NCBI GenBank assembly: GCA_946479005.1
Contig: CAMLEM010000138.1
Location: 1 to 5,535, forward strand
Origin: an uncultured Chitinophagaceae bacterium
GTDB lineage: Bacteria > Bacteroidota > Bacteroidia > Chitinophagales > Chitinophagaceae
Length of the DNA stretch: 5,535 nucleotides
Direction: 5' to 3'
The translations under genes and the position numbers were made by a program. Shown here one piece after another: positions 1 through 5,535 of the stretch. The notes below the pieces were generated by a model that made no database searches, had not been told where the DNA came from, and saw only the letters and a program-made list of their open reading frames with translations. The stretch's first letter is position 1, and every line of letters begins with the position of its first letter.

Positions 1-950
1 AACTTCGTTCCCGGGGCATAGGCAGGTCCGAATCTCCTGAATGTCGGGGTAGTGGGAGGCACTCCATTATCACCGGTGGAATATCCATCAAACACTTCGG
101 GCCAGCGAACTACTTTCTGAAAACGGAATGCATTATCATATTGCAGTGCGAATTTGTTCGATTTTGCTTTACGGGTTGTGATCACAATGGCGCCTGAACT
201 CGCCTGGCTGCCATACAGCGCCGTGGCTTCGGGCCCTTTTAATACCGTAATGGTCTCGATATCGCCGGGATTGATATCTGCGATACGGTTGGTGTAGTCA
301 CTTTGACGATTGGCACGGTCAGAGGCCAGTCCATTGGTGGCACCGCCTGAAGAGGTTTCATTCAGGGTTGAGTTATCCATAATCACCCCATCCACCACAT
401 ACAGGGGCTGGTTGCTCAATGAAAGTGAATTGAATCCTCTTAATACCACGGAAGACGAAGCACCGGCTTCGCCTGAAGTGGGGTCGAGGGTAAGACCGGC
501 CACCCGGCCCTGGAGACTATTCAGGAAATTTTCCCGGGTTGTCTCCTGGACATCGGTGCCGCTAACTTTTTGCACTGAGTAACCCAGCTCGCGAGGATTT
601 CTCCGGATGTCCATCGCAGTCACAACCACTTCTTCCATTGTGGAGCTGCTGGTTTTTAAACTGATCCCCACTGTGGTGCTTTCTCCCACTTTCATCTCGA
701 TACTTTCGTGTCCCACCGAGGAGATCTGCAGGGTTTCCCCCTGGCTCGCCTGGATCGAAAACTTACCATTCGCATCGGTCTGCGTGATGCGGCGGGTACC
801 TTTCACCCTAATGGTGACACCCGCGAGTGGCGTCTTGTTGTCCTCTGAGACGATCGTACCGGTGATCGTCCTTTCCTGGGCATTGCTGATCATTGGCAAC
901 AGGAACAGCCCCAGTGAAAAAACGAAGAGCAATCGGAGAATTTTTCTCAT
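1..950 (-). CDS. SusC/RagA-family TonB-linked outer-membrane receptor, N-terminal part
   Basis: The first 316 residues are visible; the C-terminal barrel lies beyond the left edge. SusC-type receptors import glycans, oligosaccharides or other large nutrients across the outer membrane with a SusD lipoprotein and TonB energy. Residues 1-24 form a signal peptide (MRKILRLLFVFSLG core, probable cleavage at SNA-QE). Residues 27-100 are a carboxypeptidase-regulatory-like beta-sandwich (TPLAGVTIRVKGT, then TDANGKFSI). A TonB box-like EEVVVTA is at 106-112. The plug follows, with LQGRVAGL (146-153), VVLRGFNSL, PLYVVDGV (182-189) and the SusC signature IETITVLKGPEATALYGSQA shortly before GAIVITTRK. No STN secretin-like domain precedes the plug, so signalling to an anti-sigma factor is not indicated. 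The ATG at 950 gives the signal peptide and is preceded by an A-rich stretch (CAAAACAACCAG), not a Shine-Dalgarno. It follows the DeoR gene by 47 bp on the same strand, so co-transcription is plausible. Substrate unknown. Confidence 0.95.
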   Translation of the reverse strand, partial: MRKILRLLFVFSLGLFLLPMISNAQERTITGTIVSEDNKTPLAGVTIRVKGTRRITQTDANGKFSIQASQGETLQISSVGHESIEMKVGESTTVGISLKTSSSTMEEVVVTAMDIRRNPRELGYSVQKVSGTDVQETTRENFLNSLQGRVAGLTLDPTSGEAGASSSVVLRGFNSLSLSNQPLYVVDGVIMDNSTLNETSSGGATNGLASDRANRQSDYTNRIADINPGDIETITVLKGPEATALYGSQASSGAIVITTRKAKSNKFALQYDNAFRFQKVVRWPEVFDGYSTGDNGVPPTTPTFRRFGPAYAPGTK

Positions 951-997
951 AACTGGTTGTTTTGAAATATTAATAATAAACAGTTCTCAATTTTAAA

Positions 998-1747
998 TCA
1001 GATCACATTCACGCCAGCCTGCCTGAAAGGTGCGAGCTTTTCATCATCCGGTGAAAGCTCCGTGATCAGGGTATCGATCTCATCGATTCCACAAACCCTT
1101 ATGGGCTGTACAGAGCCGATCTTTTCCGCGATGCTCAGGCAGATCACTTTTCGTGCTGATTCGATCATCGCTTTCTTTACCTGTACCACCTCCCAGTCAT
1201 TATCGGTAATTCCGTGTTCAGCGTCTATCGCGTTTGTGCCTAAAAAACAAACATCGGCCTTCATCTGGCGGATCTTGGAGATCGCTTCGGGGCCCACGGT
1301 GATCTTGGAGTTTTTCGAAATGCGGTCGCCGATCATTATTACATCAATATTCGGGTGATGCATATATTCCAGGATCGCGGGAATGCTGCCGGAAATGAAA
1401 GTGGCCTTCAATTGGGGAGGTAAGCAACGCGCAAGTTCCAGTACTGTAGTGCCCCCTGTCGTCAACACAAACATCCCGTTGCTGATAAAGGAAATGGCCT
1501 TTTGAGCGATCTTTCTTTTCTGTTGCTGGGAATAAACGCCATTGCTGGGAAAATGAACCTGGCTGAAACTATGAGAGAGAGCACCGCCGTGAACTTTGAT
1601 CACTTTTCCTTCATCTGCCAGTTCCTGCAGGTCTCTTCGTATCGTGTCTTCAGATACGTGAATCTCATTACAAAGCGAAGAAGAGAGAACTTTGTTATGA
1701 AGATTGACCTGGTGTAAAATATACGCCTGCCGTTCTTTCTTAAGCAT
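998..1747 (-). CDS. DeoR/GlpR-family transcriptional regulator
   Basis: This 249-residue protein has the normal length of the DeoR/GlpR family, cytoplasmic repressors that release DNA when a phosphorylated sugar or related metabolite binds. The N-terminal winged helix-turn-helix covers residues 3-58, with recognition-helix region VSEDTIRRDLQELADEGKV (31-49) and the family wing motif KVHGGA (51-56). The C-terminal sensor domain runs from about 75 to 235. It contains LTTGGTT (95-101) at the phosphate-binding loop, where many family members read LDSGTT, so the usual Asp is Thr here. Further on come VGPEAI, DVCFLGTNAID and ARKVICLS, as expected of a DeoRC domain. The ATG at 1747 puts the helix-turn-helix at the usual distance from the N-terminus. 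Position directly upstream of the SusC-type gene suggests local control of an uptake and catabolism locus. The inducer cannot be told from sequence. Confidence 0.93.
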   Translation of the reverse strand: MLKKERQAYILHQVNLHNKVLSSSLCNEIHVSEDTIRRDLQELADEGKVIKVHGGALSHSFSQVHFPSNGVYSQQQKRKIAQKAISFISNGMFVLTTGGTTVLELARCLPPQLKATFISGSIPAILEYMHHPNIDVIMIGDRISKNSKITVGPEAISKIRQMKADVCFLGTNAIDAEHGITDNDWEVVQVKKAMIESARKVICLSIAEKIGSVQPIRVCGIDEIDTLITELSPDDEKLAPFRQAGVNVI

Positions 1748-1766
1748 TCGTTAATTTTGATCGGCC

Positions 1767-1800
1767 CTAAAGTAAGGGAATTCCCGCATAAAGACGCAAA
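1767..1800 (-). promoter_or_regulatory. Candidate Bacteroidota-type promoter with palindromic operator upstream of the DeoR gene
   Basis: Read on the minus strand, TTTG (1797-1800) could be the -33 element and TACTTTAG (1767-1774) a one-mismatch version of the -7 consensus TAnnTTTG. The 22-nt spacing is somewhat long. Between them lies the perfect 10-bp palindrome GGGAATTCCC (1776-1785). A regulator bound there would block the promoter, so it is a candidate site for autoregulation by the DeoR protein. The promoter call is weak; the palindrome is directly visible. Confidence 0.3.
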
Positions 1801-1880
1801 AAGCCGGAAATATTTGCAGGGGTAGCAAAAACCTGCAGAATAGCCAAAACAAACGCAGCCCTCCGGCAAGCCCGGGGACC

Positions 1881-1924
1881 ACGACGCGGAGAGCGTTGTA
1901 ATAAATCAGCGCTCGCCGCGTCGT
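1881..1924 (-). terminator. GC-rich stem-loop after the beta-barrel gene
   Basis: Two 15-nt arms (1881-1895 and 1910-1924) are reverse complements with one mismatch around a 14-nt AT-rich loop. The arm sequence is ACGACGCGG(A/C)GAGCG. The stem begins 15 nt past the stop of the 1939-2457 gene and lies about 80 bp upstream of the proposed DeoR promoter, so a terminator for the beta-barrel gene is the likeliest role. No clean run of U follows directly; the first T-rich stretch (GTTTGTTTT) comes about 35 nt later. It could instead be a dispersed REP-like palindrome. An alternative small hairpin, CCGCG-TCGT-CGCGG (1916-1929), overlaps the right arm. The rest of 1748-1938 shows no gene. Confidence 0.5.
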
Positions 1925-1938
1925 CGCGGTTATTTTAT

Positions 1939-2457
1939 TTAGTAGGAATCAGAAGTCTCGGAAGCCGTCTTTTTTCCCAGCGTAAACCTCGCCGTAAACC
2001 CAACGGCAGCCGGTTCGAAGTTGATGTCACTTACGATGTTGAGCTCCGGTTTCCAGTCGAGGGAAAGGTTCAGGGGAACATTGGTGAATTTATAGTCGAG
2101 CCCCAGCACCCCCATCGCTCCGAAGCTGGGATCTGTTTCATTCTTCTGGGTGTTTGGGTTATAGGTTTTCAGGAAGGAAAGATACCCGCCTCCGCCATAG
2201 AACCAGGTCAGCCCCGTGGCTGCCATCGGTTTATGGATCTCGAGCATGGCGCCCAGTGCCAGGGGATCACCAAAAGAAAAAAGCGCTTCGATGGCGGCCC
2301 TGTCGTTAATGAATTGTTTAAGGGAGATGGAATTGTTCACGGCAGCGGAAGCGCTGCTCAGGCGAACACCGACAGCGGTTTTATAATCCTGGGCATTCAG
2401 CGCAGTGGCGGCTCCCAGCGATAGCGCAACAATCGCGAGGAGGAAACTTTTCTTCAT
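1939..2457 (-). CDS. Small outer-membrane beta-barrel protein of unknown function
   Basis: This 172-residue protein has a clear signal peptide (MKKSFLLAIVALSLGAATA, probable cleavage after LNA at residue 22, leaving Gln). The mature part of about 150 residues alternates polar and hydrophobic positions with glycine and aromatic residues, as in an eight-stranded barrel: TAVGVRLSS (27-35), a Gly-rich FYGGGGYLSF (86-95), MGVLGLDYKF (115-124), NLSLDWKPELN (130-140), AAVGFTARFTLGKK (150-163). The stretch LGLDYKF-x-x-VPLNLSLDWKPE resembles many small Bacteroidota outer-membrane proteins. A short Ser/Thr-rich tail follows the last strand. The ATG at 2457 is the only start giving the full signal peptide. 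It appears monocistronic: an intergenic repeat lies upstream and a stem-loop follows. Function unknown; outer-membrane location is inferred from composition. Confidence 0.8.
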   Translation of the reverse strand: MKKSFLLAIVALSLGAATALNAQDYKTAVGVRLSSASAAVNNSISLKQFINDRAAIEALFSFGDPLALGAMLEIHKPMAATGLTWFYGGGGYLSFLKTYNPNTQKNETDPSFGAMGVLGLDYKFTNVPLNLSLDWKPELNIVSDINFEPAAVGFTARFTLGKKTASETSDSY

Positions 2458-2535
2458 GGTGATTTAATTTGTCTGGAAAAACGAAGAAACGTGCCAGAAT
2501 AGTTTAAAGAAAATGCAAATGTTTGTTAGATTTCG

Positions 2536-2562
2536 GATTTGGGATTTGAGATTTTGGATTTG
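2536..2562. repeat. Left inverted repeat flanking the four-helix-bundle gene
   Basis: A 27-nt AT-rich tract made of reiterated GGATTT/GGGATTT units. Its reverse complement matches 3060-3086 at 23 of 27 positions, starting with 13 identical bases (CAAATCCAAAATC). It lies 14 bp past the stop of the four-helix-bundle gene. Similar GATTT words continue left to about 2529. Confidence 0.75.
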
Positions 2563-2576
2563 TCCTGATTGCGAGA

Positions 2577-2945
2577 TCATTTACCCTTGCTCAAATTCAA
2601 TTTAGCTCTCGAAGTTTTTGATATGGTAGTGAATAAAGCAGTTAACTCATCAGCCTCCCTGATCAATTTGCGGAGTGTTTCGTTCGTTCCATTTTTGTCT
2701 TGCAGGAAACTCAGCCAAAAATAGGATTCATCGGATTCTTCCTCGACGATGCCGATTTTAGAAACGAACTCTCTATATGATCGTCCCCTGCAGGCTGCAC
2801 GGTAATTAGCTGGAACTGAGGTTGCTGCTCTTCCTAATTGATTTATAATAATGACATTCCCACTTGTTTTCGGAACAATATCCAGATACCTGAGCACATT
2901 CAATGCAAAGAGTCGTGTTCTTTCCTGCAGTTCCTTTTTTGTCAC
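2577..2945 (-). CDS. Four-helix-bundle protein (S23 / 23S rRNA intervening-sequence family)
   Basis: The 122-residue protein matches the four-helix-bundle family first met as open frames in 23S rRNA intervening sequences and related in fold to the Avd accessory protein of diversity-generating retroelements. Its cellular role is not established. Counting from the GTG, helix 1 is KELQERTRLFALNVLRYLD (3-21). The conserved core follows: NQLGRAATSVPANYRAACRG (35-54), then REFVSKIGIVEEESDESYFW (58-77), then a last helix with the common LIREADELTALF near 94-105. I chose the GTG at 2945 because the family fold starts there and 122 residues is the usual length. An in-frame ATG at 3083 would add 46 residues (168 in total), but that extension begins inside the flanking repeat and resembles nothing in the family. 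The gene sits between inverted repeats, suggesting an inserted unit. Confidence 0.85.
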   Translation of the reverse strand: MTKKELQERTRLFALNVLRYLDIVPKTSGNVIIINQLGRAATSVPANYRAACRGRSYREFVSKIGIVEEESDESYFWLSFLQDKNGTNETLRKLIREADELTALFTTISKTSRAKLNLSKGK

Positions 2946-3059
2946 CTGACAATATATTAACAGCCGATGCCGGATTCCAAAATTTAACCCCGGGGTTTTT
3001 AAAGTTTTTCCGCGTTTAAAATGAGGAAAAAGGGATGCAAGTTGGGTTAAAAAAAATCC

Positions 3060-3086
3060 CAAATCCAAAATCCCAATTCGCAAATT
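3060..3086. repeat. Right inverted repeat flanking the four-helix-bundle gene
   Basis: This tract (CAAATCCAAAATCCCAATTC and 7 more bases) is the inverted partner of 2536-2562, with four mismatches in 27. The two arms enclose 497 bp holding only the four-helix-bundle gene and its leader. The A/C-rich pattern extends left to about 3051. The outer end lies one base from the stop codon of the 3088-3360 gene. No target-site duplication is evident outside the arms. Confidence 0.75.
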
Positions 3087-3087
3087 T

Positions 3088-3360
3088 TTATCCTTTTTTC
3101 TTTTTTCCCTGAGGTTTTTTCATTCTTTCGAGGCTGTCCGAAATCACTTTACGCCGCAAGCTATCAGCAATCAGTCTTTGCTTCTGCAGGCTATCCGCCC
3201 TTCTTTTCATTTCCGGCGTTTCTCCAAAATTATCGGGGCTTTGTTCCCAGGAAAATGTGGCATCAGAGCCGCTATGACTGCGGTGGGCGATCCTTTTGGT
3301 TTGTGAGAAAGAAGCGGAGGACAGGAGCAGTAAAACGGCGAGAACAACTATCGGTCTCAT
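3088..3360 (-). CDS. Small exported protein with DSL-repeat helix, unknown function
   Basis: This 90-residue protein has an N-terminal signal peptide (MRPIVVLAVLLLLSSASFS, probable cleavage before Gln20). The mature chain is about 70 residues, hydrophilic and strongly charged. After a polar stretch with a WEQSPDNFGETPE segment comes a predicted helix from about 50 to 82. In it DSL recurs at 56-58, 66-68 and 75-77, each flanked by Arg/Lys, a 9-10 residue spacing suited to a coiled coil. The C-terminus is very basic (KKPQGKKKKG). No enzymatic motif is visible. The ATG at 3360 yields the signal peptide. The gene is divergent from the membrane protein at 3418, and its stop abuts the repeat that encloses the four-helix-bundle gene. 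A periplasmic location is inferred. It is a real gene rather than a shadow, because the signal peptide and helix fall in one frame and nothing competes on the other strand. Confidence 0.7.
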   Translation of the reverse strand: MRPIVVLAVLLLLSSASFSQTKRIAHRSHSGSDATFSWEQSPDNFGETPEMKRRADSLQKQRLIADSLRRKVISDSLERMKKPQGKKKKG

Positions 3361-3417
3361 AACAATGGTTTCGGTTATGAAGATACAACTATGCCATAGG
3401 TTGCATTATTTTACAGG
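3361..3417. promoter_or_regulatory. Divergent intergenic region between the small exported protein and the DoxX-like gene
   Basis: These 57 bp must hold the starts of both divergent genes, or the promoter of at least one. No convincing TAnnTTTG/TTTG pair is seen on either strand; the best -7 candidates have two mismatches (TAGGTTGC on plus, TATCTTCA on minus). A short dyad, CTATG-C-CATAG (3389-3399), lies near the middle and could bind a regulator of both genes, but its size allows chance. Confidence 0.3.
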
Positions 3418-4668
3418 ATGGTCTCCCATTCCACCGAAGGATGGCCCCGCGCCGGCCTGGTCAGCTTCAGGTTCAGCTTCCTGTTCGTGATGCTGTTCAT
3501 CCTGACCCTGTCATTTCCCCATCCTTACATCCCGGATCTTCCGGGAGCCATTGCCAGCTTATTTGAGCCCGTGGTGAAATGGGTAGGAGATAAGCTGTTC
3601 AGGATACGCCGGCCCTATGCCCACCAGATCCTTTCAGATTCCACGGGCCTCTACATACACCTGCTAATATTGGCCGTGTTATCAGCTATTGGCTCCATTC
3701 TGTGGAGCATCCTCTCTAAAAAGCGCGGCCATCCCTTCCTTTTCCGGTTCTTCCTTTCCGTGATTGCTTATTACCTGGCCTACCATATGCTGGTTTATGG
3801 TTTCAATAAGATCTTCAAATGGCAGTTCTTCCTCCCTGAGCCCAATACGCTTTTCACCACCCTCGGAGACACCCCGCGCGACCTGCTTTACTGGAGCACG
3901 ATGGGAAGCTCGCATTCTTATAATGTATTCCTGGGGATCATTGAGCTTATAGCAGGGGTTCTCTTGTTCTCCAGGAAAACCCGGCGTATCGGCGCCCTGT
4001 TTTCCTTCGGCATTTTGCTGAACGTGGTAATGGTCAATTTCAGTTTCGATATTTCGGTGAAATTGTTTTCCCTGTTTCTCCTGCTGCTTTCCATCCTTCT
4101 GATCATTCCGCACGCAACAAGTTTGAAAGATTTTTTTCTAACGGGAAAACCTGCCAGGCGCGAAAATGTTTTTATCACGATACCGGGTAAGCGGAAAACT
4201 ATTTATGCGATATTCAAAACAATGCTGGTCCTCTTCCTTACCTGGAGTGTTCTCAGCACCTATGTTCTGTCGGGAAACTTTAATGATGACCGGGCCAACC
4301 GGCCGAAATTTCACGGAGCTTACGAAGTGGTGCACTTCACCAGGAACGGGGATACTCTTCCACCGCTTCTTACAGATAAATACCGCTGGCAACGCGCCTT
4401 CGTACACCGGCGGGGATATTTTGTCATCCAGGCGATGAATGATCAAATGAAGGATTACCAACTGTCAGTAGATACCCTTTCGAAAACCTGGAAGATCCTT
4501 GATGAGCGAACGGGAGGGGAGGAGGTGCTTCATTACATTGAACTACCTAATGGTGATCTTTCCATTTCTTCAATGCTTTCCAATGATAGTGTAGAGATCT
4601 TATTGAAGAAATTAGATCTCTCAAAAATGAATTTGATGAGGCGAGAGTTTAATTTCACGATGGACTGA
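3418..4668 (+). CDS. DoxX-like multi-pass membrane protein with soluble C-terminal domain
   Basis: This 416-residue integral membrane protein has hydrophobic segments near residues 17-35, 77-98, 108-128, 167-185, 190-208, 213-231 and 262-284. The middle resembles DoxX-family proteins of Bacteroidota: YGFNKIFKWQF (127-137), then a loop with LYWSTMGSSHSYNVFLGIIE (157-176), GVLLFSRKTRRIGAL (180-194), LNVVMVNFSFDISVKLFS (201-218). The Asn-rich NVVMVNFSFD followed by VKL is typical of this subgroup. Some DoxX proteins act in thiosulfate or quinone-linked redox steps, but no such role can be assigned here. The last 130 residues after the final membrane segment are soluble and polar (HGAYEVVHFTRNGDTLPPLL, later KTWKILDERTGGEE) and look like a beta-rich domain. 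The ATG at 3418 comes before the first membrane segment; no strong ribosome site precedes it. The gene stands alone on the plus strand and converges on the OstA-like gene. Confidence 0.85.
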   Translation: MVSHSTEGWPRAGLVSFRFSFLFVMLFILTLSFPHPYIPDLPGAIASLFEPVVKWVGDKLFRIRRPYAHQILSDSTGLYIHLLILAVLSAIGSILWSILSKKRGHPFLFRFFLSVIAYYLAYHMLVYGFNKIFKWQFFLPEPNTLFTTLGDTPRDLLYWSTMGSSHSYNVFLGIIELIAGVLLFSRKTRRIGALFSFGILLNVVMVNFSFDISVKLFSLFLLLLSILLIIPHATSLKDFFLTGKPARRENVFITIPGKRKTIYAIFKTMLVLFLTWSVLSTYVLSGNFNDDRANRPKFHGAYEVVHFTRNGDTLPPLLTDKYRWQRAFVHRRGYFVIQAMNDQMKDYQLSVDTLSKTWKILDERTGGEEVLHYIELPNGDLSISSMLSNDSVEILLKKLDLSKMNLMRREFNFTMD

Positions 4669-4674
4669 AAATTT

Positions 4675-4818
4675 GTTTCCCACAGATCTCACAGATTGAA
4701 TACACGCAGATCTCACAGATTAGTTTCAAAGGTTTCGAATAGAGTTTACAGGTTACGAAAAGGAAGTAACAGATCTGTGCAATCTGTGTGTATTTAATCC
4801 GTGAGATCTGTGGGAAAC
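4675..4818. repeat. Large imperfect inverted repeat of CACAGAT motifs at a convergent gene junction
   Basis: The arms 4675-4720 and 4773-4818 (46 nt each) are reverse complements at 41 of 46 positions, with the outer 18 bases identical (GTTTCCCACAGATCTCAC). A 52-nt spacer separates them. Within the left arm CAGATCTCACAGATT occurs twice (4683-4697 and 4707-4721), 24 bp apart. The element starts 7 bp after the DoxX-like stop and ends 7 bp before the OstA-like stop, filling almost the whole gap. As RNA from either strand it would form a long hairpin, so a bidirectional terminator role is plausible. Its length and internal repetition also fit a dispersed palindromic element or a small non-autonomous insertion. 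Confidence 0.8.
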
Positions 4819-4825
4819 TTATCTT

Positions 4826-5535
4826 CTACTCAAAAAGCTCATACTTACTTTTTGGCCGGCGTGCCTCCATCCAACGGAATCCCTGCAGCCGCATTTCATC
4901 CGGTGTTTTATAGCTCATCGGCCAGATCGTTCCACTAACACTGCTGCGGAATACCACCTTGAATAGCTCCTTCTCCTGGAAATAGATGTCCATAATGTCC
5001 GACTTCGACTCATTAATGCCCGTATAGGCACTGTCATCGTCCTGGATATAATAAATGCATTCGGCCTGGCCATTGGCTCTCACTGAATCAATTTCCCCTT
5101 GACTGAACCAGGCATCCATCCGGGTCGACTTCACCTGGTTATAAACCCCCGGTTCCAGCTCGTTCGCCATAAAACTGTTCTCGAAAACATCCAGTTTATC
5201 AGGCTTTTTATTTTTTGTAAAAAGATGAATGGTATCCCCGGTGATCTGGCTCTTCTTTGCCCAAACCACGGGATCCTGGTAAAGGCGGAAAGTGGAATCC
5301 CTGAATGAATAAAAAAGGCTGTCGCTGACGGATTGAAGCGAATCCGAGAACACCCTCACATTCCGGTAAGCTTCGAAATACCGGTTCGTGCTGTCCTTAT
5401 TGCTGTCAGCGGTCACCACCTGCACGCCCTGCAAAGTATCTTTTTGAACCACCGAATCCCTGCCCTGCCGCAGGTCTGAGAGTTTCGCGGTAAATAAAGT
5501 ATCCGCCGCTACATAAATGGAATCGTCATCCTGTT
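4826..5535 (-). CDS. OstA/LptA-like protein of the Bacteroidota type, C-terminal part
   Basis: The last 235 residues are visible; the start lies beyond the right edge. The frame is open to the edge, so the GTG at 5452 is not the true start. The sequence is rich in short beta strands with Asp-Ser and Asp-Thr turns: DDDSIYVAADTLF at the edge, FRLYQDPVVWAKKSQITGDT in the middle, then KLDVFENSFMANE, GEIDSVRANGQAECIYYIQD and YTGINESKSDIMDIYFQE. Repeats of this kind are typical of the OstA/LptA beta-jellyroll, which carries lipopolysaccharide across the periplasm to the LptD/E complex. The end, MRLQGFRWMEARRPKS, matches the conserved C-terminus (LxGFxWxxxRRPKS) of Bacteroidota OstA-like proteins, which are much longer than enterobacterial LptA (roughly 500-600 residues). 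A role in lipopolysaccharide export is inferred from the family. The gene converges with the DoxX-like gene across the large inverted repeat. Confidence 0.85.
   Translation of the reverse strand, partial: QDDDSIYVAADTLFTAKLSDLRQGRDSVVQKDTLQGVQVVTADSNKDSTNRYFEAYRNVRVFSDSLQSVSDSLFYSFRDSTFRLYQDPVVWAKKSQITGDTIHLFTKNKKPDKLDVFENSFMANELEPGVYNQVKSTRMDAWFSQGEIDSVRANGQAECIYYIQDDDSAYTGINESKSDIMDIYFQEKELFKVVFRSSVSGTIWPMSYKTPDEMRLQGFRWMEARRPKSKYELFE

Noticed and set aside
310..996. Two plus-strand open frames (310-582 and 607-996)
   Set aside because: They lie antisense to the SusC-type gene, whose signal peptide, TonB box and plug motifs are continuous on the minus strand; their proteins show no domain.
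1600..1869. An 89-codon minus-strand frame across the DeoR start
   Set aside because: It overlaps the DeoR helix-turn-helix coding region in another frame and the DeoR assignment is secure.
2577..2945. 23S rRNA intervening sequence
   Set aside because: The flanks carry protein genes and AT-rich repeats, not rRNA sequence.
2536..3086. Diversity-generating retroelement (because the four-helix-bundle family is related to Avd)
   Set aside because: No reverse transcriptase, template/variable repeat pair or variable target gene is in the window.
3682..4461. Minus-strand open frames of 143, 86 and 107 codons
   Set aside because: They are antisense to the DoxX-like gene, overlap one another in different frames, and encode no recognisable motif.
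4675..4818. CRISPR array
   Set aside because: The repeated CAGATCTCACAGATT units are few, half are inverted, and there are no unique spacers of even length.
5450..5452. GTG at 5452 as the start of the OstA-like gene
   Set aside because: The frame stays open to the right edge with family-like sequence (DDDSIYVAADTLF), so the gene begins outside the window.

Overview
The window looks like chromosomal DNA of a Bacteroidota bacterium, most likely of the Chitinophagaceae type. The evidence is a SusC-type TonB-dependent receptor, an OstA/LptA-like protein of the Bacteroidota kind, a four-helix-bundle (S23-type) gene, signal peptides ending in (N)A-Q or S-Q, A-rich translation starts without clear Shine-Dalgarno sequences, and roughly balanced base composition. 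The genus is an inference.

Layout. Positions 1-1747 (minus strand) hold a DeoR/GlpR-family repressor followed 47 bp later by the first 316 codons of a SusC/RagA outer-membrane receptor, which runs off the left edge. This is probably the head of a sugar or glycan uptake locus with its own regulator. A GC-rich stem-loop (1881-1924) separates it from a minus-strand gene for a small outer-membrane beta-barrel protein (1939-2457). Next comes a unit of about 550 bp: a four-helix-bundle gene (2577-2945, minus) enclosed by imperfect 27-bp inverted AT-rich repeats (2536-2562 and 3060-3086). Directly beyond the right repeat lies a small exported protein with DSL-repeat helices (3088-3360, minus). A 57-bp divergent spacer leads to the only plus-strand gene, a multi-pass DoxX-like membrane protein with a soluble C-terminal tail (3418-4668). 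This gene converges on the 3' end of an OstA/LptA-like gene (4826 to the right edge, minus). The 157 bp between them is almost filled by a large inverted repeat built from CACAGAT-type motifs.

How the genes relate. Only the DeoR-SusC pair has a clear functional link. The beta-barrel, the OstA-like protein and SusC all belong to the outer envelope but show no shared operon. I do not see a clear, previously undescribed multi-gene system. The most unusual structures are the two inverted-repeat elements: one encloses the four-helix-bundle gene, and the other sits at the convergent gene junction.
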